Shown here: in pieces, positions 18,492 to 25,997 of the stretch
How positions within the stretch are numbered: position 1 is the first letter of the stretch
Layout of the letters: each line of letters starts with the position of its first letter
NCBI GenBank assembly: GCA_944332205.1
Contig: CALVJN010000001.1
Span: forward strand, 21,629 to 85,628
Length of the DNA: 64,000 nt
Reading direction: 5' to 3'
DNA from: an uncultured Bacilli bacterium
Lineage (GTDB): Bacteria > Bacillota_I > Bacilli_A > RF39 > UBA660
Program-made: the position numbers and the translations under genes
The notes under the pieces: generated by a model
The model's input: only the letters and a program-made list of their open reading frames with translations
Database searches by the model: none
What the model was told of the DNA's origin: nothing

Positions 18492-18818
18492 CTAATATTG
18501 ATTCCAACAAGCAGACCAACTTGATGAATTAGCACCATCAGAATCTGTCTCACCTTTAGCAACAAGCCCCATAACTACATCAACAATAGTAACAGCAAAG
18601 AAAACTGCAACTGCGGCAATACAACGCTTAATAAGTTTACTAGTAGCGGCTTTAATTTCTTTGTCATCACTAGCCATAACAGCTTTACCTAGATCTATAG
18701 CACCCATAATTATTAAAAGTATAGGTACACCTATCTTAATTATATTAAAAACTCCTTTAACAACTGCTACAACAGGTCCTAATCCTTCGCATGCATCCAA
18801 TATTTGAAACATTTCCAT
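18492..18818 (-). CDS. VirB2/TrbC-like pilin subunit
   Basis: A 108-aa protein with two transmembrane helices (about 25-44 and 68-90) joined by a charged loop (ASDDKEIKAATSKLIKR). The GVPILLIIMGAIDLGKAVM segment is typical of TrbC/VirB2-type pilins and of their Gram-positive counterparts. VirB2 forms the extracellular filament or channel lining of type IV secretion systems. The short C-terminal tail ends SSSWSACWNQY. It is the last gene of the Tad transcription unit rather than of the T4SS core unit, 72 bases downstream of tadZ. This placement links the two machineries. Confidence 0.7.
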   Translation of the reverse strand: MEMFQILDACEGLGPVVAVVKGVFNIIKIGVPILLIIMGAIDLGKAVMASDDKEIKAATSKLIKRCIAAVAVFFAVTIVDVVMGLVAKGETDSDGANSSSWSACWNQY

Positions 18819-18890
18819 AAAAACTCCTCCAAATTCATAATAAAATGATACTATAATAAATAATAAATGTCAACTATAACAAATAATAAG

Positions 18891-19832
18891 CTAAATATTC
18901 TTAATTAATCCTAGTTTTAAAAGCAATTTATCAATATGTTCAGATGCCTCACGATCATTAATCGAAGGTAACACAAAAAATAAATTTATATTAGCCTCTT
19001 CTGAAAATTCTTTAAGGTCATCATCATTAAGTACAGAACGATTAACAATGACTTTTTTATTTTTCAATTTTGAAAAAACAGTCCTATCTCTAGTCATCAA
19101 TTTATTAAGCTTAATAACAGATGGTTCAATTAAATAAATTATTTCATCACAAATATTTTCATCATAATCATTTAAATCAACAAAAATATAATTGAAATTT
19201 TTAGCTTTTAACAATTCAGTAGCAATAGAACTTTTATCAGTAGAAATCATATTTTTTTCACGAAAAAAGCTAAAATCTCGTTTATTTACTTCAATAGCCA
19301 ACACTGATAAATTATACTTTTCTTCAAGCTGTTTTTTCATCATATAAATTAGCGAAGATGCACCAGCACCATCCGTAACATTTTTCACTCCTAAAATTCT
19401 TAAATTAGATACAAAATCATTATTATTTGTATTAGGTACAATGCTACTTTGAGCTATTTGATGTAAATGAGCAACATCTTTATAAGTATTAGGAGTATTA
19501 AGTAAATATTGAATGCCTTCAGCATTAGTTGTAAAATTGTAATACCCCATAGAAATTAGCTTGGATAAAAAGAAATTATTAGCCATTGAAGAATCTGGAG
19601 GTATAAGCAAAATAATTTTATCAATAGGAAGGCCTATCGACAATTTTTGATATGTAACTACATCATCAGAATTTTCTAATGCAGTAACATCGATAATCAT
19701 CCTCGCAAAAAAGAAATTAGTAAAACTACTAATTAGTTCATCGGCACTAAATACTCCTCGCAATGTTTTAATTATTTCAACGTTTAAAGATGAAATAATG
19801 CTTTCTTGATTATTAACAACTAATACATTCAT
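18891..19832 (-). CDS. tadZ: TadZ/CpaE-like ATPase
   Basis: A 313-aa protein. The N-terminal 130 residues resemble an atypical receiver-like domain, as in CpaE. The C-terminal part is a ParA/MinD-like ATPase whose P-loop reads VTDGAGASSL, with alanine where standard P-loops have lysine; this G-x-G-A-[ST]-[ST] form is typical of CpaE/TadZ. Later strands (FNYIFVDLNDYDENICDEI and KKVIVNRSVL) fit the MinD order. TadZ places the Tad machine at a cell site. It starts 1 base after the TadE-like stop. Whether it binds ATP cannot be judged from sequence alone. Confidence 0.65.
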   Translation of the reverse strand: MNVLVVNNQESIISSLNVEIIKTLRGVFSADELISSFTNFFFARMIIDVTALENSDDVVTYQKLSIGLPIDKIILLIPPDSSMANNFFLSKLISMGYYNFTTNAEGIQYLLNTPNTYKDVAHLHQIAQSSIVPNTNNNDFVSNLRILGVKNVTDGAGASSLIYMMKKQLEEKYNLSVLAIEVNKRDFSFFREKNMISTDKSSIATELLKAKNFNYIFVDLNDYDENICDEIIYLIEPSVIKLNKLMTRDRTVFSKLKNKKVIVNRSVLNDDDLKEFSEEANINLFFVLPSINDREASEHIDKLLLKLGLIKNI

Positions 19833-19833
19833 A

Positions 19834-20277
19834 CTAATCTACCCTCGTCAATTCAGATTCACTAACTCCTCTACCATAACAATTACCTTCAGAGTCTAAA
19901 TTACTAAACCATTCATCTGATTTAATAAAAACTCCTGTTTCTATCAATCTTGTTTCACCTTTTATTCTAACATCAACAGATGCACTCAACACTGAAAATG
20001 TTGCATATAATTTTACATAATAATAACCGCCCCTATTTTCAGCAGGATATCTACAAATAACATACTTTCCATTTGAAGGATAACCTAAATTAACAAGTGC
20101 ATTTTCAAAGGTTTCTTGATTATATACTCCTTCTCCTTGTTCAAGATAATTAATAAGTGAGTTTTTAATCTTATAAACCCTAGCATATTGAATAACTGCA
20201 GCCAAAAAAGCAATAAATATGCTCATAAAAAACAATACAATCCAAAATAACATTGTTCCACCAATAGACTCACGCAT
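19834..20277 (-). CDS. TadE-like pseudopilin
   Basis: A 147-aa protein with a very short N-terminus (MRESIGGTM) before a single 20-residue hydrophobic helix (FWIVLFFMSIFIAFLAAVI). An amphipathic QYARVYKIKNSLINYLEQG helix and a beta-rich C-terminal domain with two cysteines (CRYPAE, NCYGRG) follow. This is the layout of TadE/TadF pseudopilins, which are cut by the prepilin peptidase after a short leader. The classic Glu at +5 is not obvious. It lies 22 bases downstream of the Flp-like gene. Confidence 0.6.
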   Translation of the reverse strand: MRESIGGTMLFWIVLFFMSIFIAFLAAVIQYARVYKIKNSLINYLEQGEGVYNQETFENALVNLGYPSNGKYVICRYPAENRGGYYYVKLYATFSVLSASVDVRIKGETRLIETGVFIKSDEWFSNLDSEGNCYGRGVSESELTRVD

Positions 20278-20299
20278 TAATTATCACACTCCACATAAC

Positions 20300-20470
20300 T
20301 TATGGTGTTACAGTACCATTAACATCTACATTTTGATCAGTACTGTCATCCCATTTATCACTAATACCACTTAGTATATTTGGTAAAAACATTGTAACAA
20401 AAGTTAATACAGCAGCAATAGCAATAATAGTAACTAATGTCATATTTAACTCTCCTGTTGCTTCTTTCAT
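20300..20470 (-). CDS. Flp-like small pilin (56 aa)
   Basis: A 56-aa gene, short enough to be missed by length filters. It has an ATG at 20470 after a good AAAGGAGAG site and a TAA stop at 20300-20302. The product starts MKEATGELNM, continues with one hydrophobic helix (TLVTIIAIAAVLTFVTMFLP) and ends in a small polar tail rich in Asp, Asn and Thr. Size, topology and place between tadC and the TadE-like gene are those of Flp/TadA-dependent major pilins, the subunits of the Tad fibre. The leader has a Gly but lacks the standard Glu at +5, so processing by a TadV-type peptidase is uncertain. Confidence 0.7.
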   Translation of the reverse strand: MKEATGELNMTLVTIIAIAAVLTFVTMFLPNILSGISDKWDDSTDQNVDVNGTVTP

Positions 20471-20532
20471 TTATAAATCTCTCCTTTCTAGTATAGTATT
20501 ATTATAAACTTTTTTTAAATTAATATCAATAA

Positions 20533-21321
20533 TTACATTCCAAAAAGCATTAGCATTGACAATAATAATATTACCATTGTTCCTCCACCAGTAACTACTA
20601 ACATAACCATTGTCTTTCTTTCCATAGTGTCAAGACGATTTTTATACTTTACTTCACGTGCCTTATTTTGTAAAGAAGATACAGATTTAGAAAATATTAA
20701 TAATTGTTTGTATTTATTCTCTTGAGCACCAAGCCCTAATCTATAAAGTAATCTCATCATTCGCATAGAATCTCTTACAGGATAAGTAGTAGCAAAATCC
20801 ATATATGGTTGAATACTAGAGTCTCCTGCATCAATTTTAGCTATCATTTGTCTAAGTCCAGGTTTAAACACATCAGGAGCTGACTCTATAGACCTAGCAA
20901 TTGCAACTGGAACAGTATAATTTTGACATAATATTTCTAAATTTTTTAAATAGTATGGAAGCATCAAGTCAATTTGATGCATATATTTTTTATAATAACC
21001 TTTTAACGATATATAAGGCATTTTAAAAATCATTACCCCAATTAATAAAACTAATACAACGTTAATAAAACTTAAATTTGAAATCATCAATGCAAAAAAT
21101 AGCAAAGTACCATAGAAAGCATTTTTTATTCTTGATACAAGAAGTTTATTTGGACTAACGGATTCACCATACTTAGCCGCAACATAAAAATCATAATCTT
21201 TTTCTTTTAAAAATAATAAATAACCATTTTCTTCATCTAAAAATTTCTTAGTACTAACAGTTCCAGAATATAACAACGGAATGGCAACTAAAATAGCAAT
21301 AATAAATACTTCAATAAACAT
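20533..21321 (-). CDS. tadC: TadC-like inner-membrane platform protein
   Basis: A 262-aa T2SSF-family protein. Membrane segments lie near residues 3-19, 74-105 and 238-260. The cytoplasmic part carries the family signature LPYYLKNLEILCQNYTVP and a REVKYKNRLDTMERKTMVM segment. TadB and TadC form the membrane platform on which the TadA ATPase acts. It follows tadB by 2 bases. Confidence 0.75.
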   Translation of the reverse strand: MFIEVFIIAILVAIPLLYSGTVSTKKFLDEENGYLLFLKEKDYDFYVAAKYGESVSPNKLLVSRIKNAFYGTLLFFALMISNLSFINVVLVLLIGVMIFKMPYISLKGYYKKYMHQIDLMLPYYLKNLEILCQNYTVPVAIARSIESAPDVFKPGLRQMIAKIDAGDSSIQPYMDFATTYPVRDSMRMMRLLYRLGLGAQENKYKQLLIFSKSVSSLQNKAREVKYKNRLDTMERKTMVMLVVTGGGTMVILLLSMLMLFGM

Positions 21322-21323
21322 AA

Positions 21324-22223
21324 TTATTCAGCCCCCACATTTTCATTATAATATTTTTCACCATTAAGTAAAAAGTAACTATTAAATATAACTATAGCAT
21401 GTAAAGCAAAATTTACTAACGAATTTTCCAAAAGATCTAAATAGGTATCAATACCCAAAAGGTATTGAACAAGCATTACCATCAGATATAATAAAATACC
21501 ATATTGTACAAACTGTTTATGGAAATTTTGTCTATCGATTCTATCACGATAAACACCTTCTACCAATACATCTATATCCAAAAGCATATTCTCCAATACT
21601 TCATTAGAATCTTTTGCACCCTCTTTAGTTATTTGTAAGAATAATTGATGCATATTCTTAGTCATATGGAAATCATATTTTTCATTCATAAATTTAATTG
21701 ATTCAGAAATATCACCATTTCTATAAGCCATATCAATCATTTCTTTTACATCATCTAAAACTGGTGATTGTAAAACACCAGAATTATACACACCTTCAAG
21801 TGCTTTAACAAAATTTTGAGTTGTTTGAAATTCCATAATAGTATTTGTAGTATAAACTTGAATTTGCTCAAATATAAATTCACTATAAATTCTTTTACAA
21901 CGTAAATATGTAAGATATGGTATAACACAAATAACAATTATCATGTAAAATATAGATATTGCAATATTATAAAAATATAAATAAGATATTCCTAAAGCAG
22001 CACTAGCAAATGTTACAACTTGAACAATATATTGTTTTGGTGAATATTCAAGTCCCATTTCTTTAACTTTAGTACGAATAACTTTAAACGAAAAAGGAGC
22101 ATACTTATCATAAATATTAGATGATGTTTCAATAACAAATTTATACATAGAATCGCCAGTTTTAAAATAATAAAGCAAACCAAAAATAGCGACAGCCAGT
22201 ACGAAGAAAATTTCAATATACAT
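21324..22223 (-). CDS. tadB: TadB-like inner-membrane platform protein
   Basis: A 299-aa T2SSF-family protein starting MYIEIFF, chosen because GAAGGTG lies 6 bases upstream. Transmembrane segments are near 5-20, around 80-110 and 240-290. The cytoplasmic domain has EFQTTQNFVKALEGVYNSG and an NEKYDFHMTKNMHQLFLQI helix. It partners TadC as the platform for pilus assembly and lies 72 bases downstream of cpaF. Confidence 0.75.
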   Translation of the reverse strand: MYIEIFFVLAVAIFGLLYYFKTGDSMYKFVIETSSNIYDKYAPFSFKVIRTKVKEMGLEYSPKQYIVQVVTFASAALGISYLYFYNIAISIFYMIIVICVIPYLTYLRCKRIYSEFIFEQIQVYTTNTIMEFQTTQNFVKALEGVYNSGVLQSPVLDDVKEMIDMAYRNGDISESIKFMNEKYDFHMTKNMHQLFLQITKEGAKDSNEVLENMLLDIDVLVEGVYRDRIDRQNFHKQFVQYGILLYLMVMLVQYLLGIDTYLDLLENSLVNFALHAIVIFNSYFLLNGEKYYNENVGAE

Positions 22224-22295
22224 AGTACACCTTCTTTCTATCAATTAAAACTTGTTATAAACATTTTAGAATTCAATGACAATTAATCATAAAGT

Positions 22296-23606
22296 TTACG
22301 CAGAAGATAAATTAACGTTAGAAGAAACGTTCAAATTTTCAATATTTCGTGTATTATTTGCTTGAGTATTAGCACCAAATAAACAAGAAATATCAACTCC
22401 TTGCCCTTCCAAATATGACTTTAAATACTTTGATGGTTCATTATAAGTTTCCTCCCCTGTGACAGTCTTTAAATATATATTATTAAATTCTGGTTTATTA
22501 TCATCAGTAACATAAAATTCAGTAACACCAGCAATCTCACGCACAAATCTTTTTTCAATTGGGCTATATCTTCCTCTAACAAAAATTCCTAATTGAATAT
22601 AGCGATAAATAGTCTTTAAAAACTGATCAACCTCTATGTTAGATTCGAGTAAGCTATACATACGATGCGGAATACTTTCTGCTTTATCAGCATGTATTGT
22701 TGATAAAATATTATGTCCAGAAGAAATAGAATTACGAACAGCTGTAACTGCCTCTGCACTACGTACCTCAGATAATAAAATCCATTTAGGATTTTGTCGC
22801 ATACAAGTAACTAACACATCAGAATAACTTGCAATATTATTGGTCTTCATAGCAACTATATCACGAGTAGGAAAAATTCTATCTAAATGTAGTTCAAGAG
22901 TATCTTCAATAGTAATAATTTTTTCATTTTCAGCAGTATGACTTGCCAAATATTTAACAAGCTCAGTTTTACCACTACCAGTTTCACCACATACTATTAT
23001 ATTACAATGTCCCTTAACACAATTAATTAAAAATTCATGGATACTTAAAGTAACATATTTTTCAGATAACAACTTATTCTTTTCAAGCCTTATTTTAGCA
23101 GGTGTCTTACGAAAAACAGCAGCAATACCATTTCTTGCTATCGAATCGTGCACAAAATTCATACGTAATTCGGCACTTTCTGAATCCAAAAAAGGATGTG
23201 CCATATTAAAAGTCTTACCCATAATATTAGAGCACTGAAAAGCTATTTTTTCTATTAAAGCATTATTAACATCTTGCTGATCTGCCCTAAATACTCCTTT
23301 ATCTAATGACTTCAACCAAAGCTGTCCACCATTACTATAAGAAATATCTGTAATATTATCATCATCTAAATATTTCTTTAATGGTCCAAATTCAATACTA
23401 GAAAAATTATCGGCATCTTTTTCATAATTACTTTTTTTTGTAATAGTTGAATTTTCAAAGTCATTATTGACAAAATTATTATTTACCAACTGATCATTAT
23501 GATTAGTATCCATAATATTGGTAGCAGAAGTATTATTTTCTGCTACCATATTATTATTTGAAACCTCGTTAAAGCCAATATTGCCAAAATTCATTGACTC
23601 ATTCAT
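22296..23606 (-). CDS. cpaF: CpaF/TadA secretion ATPase (VirB11 superfamily)
   Basis: A 436-aa hexameric traffic ATPase. Residues 1-70 are a low-complexity Asn-rich extension. The N-terminal domain (LKKYLDDDNITDISYSNGG) and the VFRKTPAKIRL segment are typical of TadA/CpaF. Walker A is GETGSGKT (207-214), followed by the Asp box ENEKIITIEDTLELHL, Walker B WILLSEVRSAEA and the histidine box SSGHNILSTIHA. It powers Tad pilus assembly and possibly retraction. As a VirB11 relative, it is also the only candidate in this locus for the VirB11 role missing from Gram-positive T4SS. Confidence 0.9.
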   Translation of the reverse strand: MNESMNFGNIGFNEVSNNNMVAENNTSATNIMDTNHNDQLVNNNFVNNDFENSTITKKSNYEKDADNFSSIEFGPLKKYLDDDNITDISYSNGGQLWLKSLDKGVFRADQQDVNNALIEKIAFQCSNIMGKTFNMAHPFLDSESAELRMNFVHDSIARNGIAAVFRKTPAKIRLEKNKLLSEKYVTLSIHEFLINCVKGHCNIIVCGETGSGKTELVKYLASHTAENEKIITIEDTLELHLDRIFPTRDIVAMKTNNIASYSDVLVTCMRQNPKWILLSEVRSAEAVTAVRNSISSGHNILSTIHADKAESIPHRMYSLLESNIEVDQFLKTIYRYIQLGIFVRGRYSPIEKRFVREIAGVTEFYVTDDNKPEFNNIYLKTVTGEETYNEPSKYLKSYLEGQGVDISCLFGANTQANNTRNIENLNVSSNVNLSSA

Positions 23607-23618
23607 ATAAACACCTCG

Positions 23619-24497
23619 TTATTCTGTATTCTGCGAATTATTATCACTATTTATACTACTATTAATATCAACATTTGGAACATCTTCAGGTACGGTTGCA
23701 GCCATATTTAATATGTAATCTTGCAAATACTGACTAGTAACATTGGATGTTATTTGTTCATCAGAGTTTTCAAAGTTAGCAGTAGTTGGAACTGGTATTA
23801 TATCAATCCTTGAAAATCCTGAATTTCCTGAATAAATAGAATAATTATTAATAGCATTAATCTTCCTTAATAATAAATGTTGCTCTTCTGGTAATGAAAA
23901 AATTATAACATATGGGATTCTAGTTTCATCAGAGTTTTCAAAAACATTTTTCCCATCTGAAGTTTTTACAGCTAGAATTTTAACATCTTTTAATAATTTT
24001 CCAACCAACGCTTTCCCATTTTCTTTTGTAGAAATATATATATCAATATAATTTCCAGGCAATATTGAATTAGTATAACTAGTAAGCATATTAACAGTTA
24101 AATAAAAAAGTGTTTCACCTTCTGGTACATCATATAAGGAAGAGTCTGGTAAATCTTCTTTTGTCGTAACAGATTCCCTATAAAATAAACTTCCTGCTGG
24201 AATAACAGTATTAACATTAGAATACTTTCCAATAATTGCAGATGTACTATCATAATAACTACCTTTTAATGCCTCTTTTGGAACTTTAATAACAGTTATC
24301 ATGTCTGCTGTTATTTCCGTTTTAGGCTGTATAGTAACTTTAGCAATAGGTATATTAACAGGCTTTGTTGCACTATTAACACGCCATGTATACCCAACTA
24401 ATAAAACTACTACAATTAAAATTGCGCATAATGCTGTAACAGTGTTTTTACTTTTAAAAAATCTCTTAAATTTTGAGGTATTTAAATTACTATCCAT
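23619..24497 (-). CDS. cpaB: CpaB/RcpC-like SAF-domain pilus assembly protein
   Basis: A 292-aa protein starting MDSNLN at 24497 (GGGAGATGA upstream). One transmembrane helix (about 21-40) precedes an extracytoplasmic SAF domain (IPIAKVTIQPKTEITADMI ... PAGSLFYRESV) and an RcpC-like part with NMLTSYTNSILPGNYIDIYI. CpaB proteins stabilise or gate the Tad pilus in the envelope. It is the first gene of the Tad unit, 12 bases before cpaF. Confidence 0.8.
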   Translation of the reverse strand: MDSNLNTSKFKRFFKSKNTVTALCAILIVVVLLVGYTWRVNSATKPVNIPIAKVTIQPKTEITADMITVIKVPKEALKGSYYDSTSAIIGKYSNVNTVIPAGSLFYRESVTTKEDLPDSSLYDVPEGETLFYLTVNMLTSYTNSILPGNYIDIYISTKENGKALVGKLLKDVKILAVKTSDGKNVFENSDETRIPYVIIFSLPEEQHLLLRKINAINNYSIYSGNSGFSRIDIIPVPTTANFENSDEQITSNVTSQYLQDYILNMAATVPEDVPNVDINSSINSDNNSQNTE

Positions 24498-24555
24498 AAA
24501 AATCATCTCCCATAAAATATTCCAATTCAAATATCACACTATCTACTTTAAAATA

Positions 24556-24584
24556 AGTATACATTATTTAAAAAAAAAAGGCAA
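24556..24584 (-). promoter_or_regulatory. Promoter of the Tad/VirB2 unit
   Basis: Minus-strand TTGCCT (24579-24584), a 17-base spacer and TATACT (24556-24561), about 60 bases before the cpaB start. The gap from 24498 to 24833 holds this promoter and the terminator below, and no gene. Confidence 0.55.
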
Positions 24585-24689
24585 CAATTAAAATAATAAA
24601 TATGATATATGTAATTTTTATTTGAAATTACCTGTTTCATGAAAAAAACTTTAAATATCTAATCAAAATTATATAATTATTACTTTAAA

Positions 24690-24722
24690 GAAAAAAATAG
24701 CCTATGCTAACGCACAGCTATA
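24690..24722 (-). terminator. Terminator of the 379-aa exported protein gene
   Basis: ATAGC(T)GTGC / GCATA(G)GCTAT stem-loop with one mismatch and one bulge, followed on the minus strand by seven T. It lies about 110 bases past the stop codon. Confidence 0.5.
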
Positions 24723-24833
24723 AAAAATAATTATCGATTACAATTTACTCATAAACAGTAATAAATTTTTTTATTATCTAAAATTCAAATTATAAAATAA
24801 TTACTAACCATATTATTAATAAAAAGAATAAAA

Positions 24834-25973
24834 TTATGAATATGTATATTCAAAAAAATCTTCTATTTCATTTGCTTCTATTATGTCACTAGATTTTATA
24901 GTGATTATATAAATTACATTATTATCTATTAAATTAACATACATATTAAAATATTTTATTTGATTATTCTCTTTATAATTAAAAGAAAAATTTTGAAATT
25001 CTTTATTATTAATAAATATTATACTATTCAAATAATCTTGTACATCATAACTCTCAGTATTTAAGTAACTATATATTTTTTCATCTTCAATAAACTCTTT
25101 TATATCTTGATTAAAATAATTTGTTAACTCAACAACAACAATAAAATTATCGCTTTTGGATTTAAATGTAGTATAATTTGTCGTATTATTTTCATTTTCA
25201 ATTTCTTCATATTTGCTATTAGATACTTTAAAAGTTAAACTATAGTTTTCATTCGTATTTTCAGTTTTAATATTATATAATGTACCTACTAATTGATTAT
25301 TAACTACTTCACTAACTAAAAAATTAGCAGCATTTCTTTCTACAGTTATATTGTTTATAATCTTAGTAAGTAATTCATCAGTTAATTTTTTACCAGTTAT
25401 ACTATATTTTATTTCAACAAACTCTTTATAATCAGTTTGAATAAATATATAAAATTCCTCATTATACAGTGATGCCTCATCTTCTACTGCATTTTCTTTA
25501 ATAACATAATTTATTTTAAGATAACTACTTTTTATTCCACTTATTAATATTGAATTTTTACTAGCTGAATAATTATATTTTTCATATGCATCATCATCAT
25601 AACTTTTTATTACATCATCTATATATTGATTAAGGCTGAAATCACTATTTTGTATTACCATTGCAGTTACATTTATATCATTTTTAATAAAAGATTTATA
25701 AAATTCTGTACCACTAATATCATCTTTATCCATATTATCAAACAATGGGAATATAATTTTCATTTTATTTTCTAATGAATGACTTTTTACATAATCATAA
25801 TTAAAATTATTATCATACTCAAATGTTTTGTATTGTGAGTTTTCTATTTTTTGACCTTCGACTTTAGTAGTATCTACAAAATAATTTTTATCTAAATTGC
25901 CATTAATTATTACACACACGACACAAAAGCATAATATTCCTATAATAACTAATAATGCCCCTATTTTTTTCAT
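24834..25973 (-). CDS. Membrane-anchored exported protein of unknown function
   Basis: A 379-aa protein with a single N-terminal hydrophobic segment (residues 5-24) and a long extracytoplasmic region. The visible pattern is of two related halves, each with a SFKVSNSKYEEIENE or NFNYDYVKSHSLENK type start followed by strand-helix units. No catalytic motif or known family is recognised. It lies 24 bases downstream of the giant pseudopilin gene, so it is likely co-transcribed with it and may serve its assembly or anchoring. Confidence 0.5.
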   Translation of the reverse strand: MKKIGALLVIIGILCFCVVCVIINGNLDKNYFVDTTKVEGQKIENSQYKTFEYDNNFNYDYVKSHSLENKMKIIFPLFDNMDKDDISGTEFYKSFIKNDINVTAMVIQNSDFSLNQYIDDVIKSYDDDAYEKYNYSASKNSILISGIKSSYLKINYVIKENAVEDEASLYNEEFYIFIQTDYKEFVEIKYSITGKKLTDELLTKIINNITVERNAANFLVSEVVNNQLVGTLYNIKTENTNENYSLTFKVSNSKYEEIENENNTTNYTTFKSKSDNFIVVVELTNYFNQDIKEFIEDEKIYSYLNTESYDVQDYLNSIIFINNKEFQNFSFNYKENNQIKYFNMYVNLIDNNVIYIITIKSSDIIEANEIEDFFEYTYS

Positions 25974-25997
25974 GGATTTTCAATTCCTTCCTTTGTT

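Noticed and set aside
4014..24497. An integrative conjugative element
   Set aside because: No relaxase, integrase, oriT-like repeat or att site is visible and the block is next to holA. A relaxase just outside the window remains possible but is not seen.
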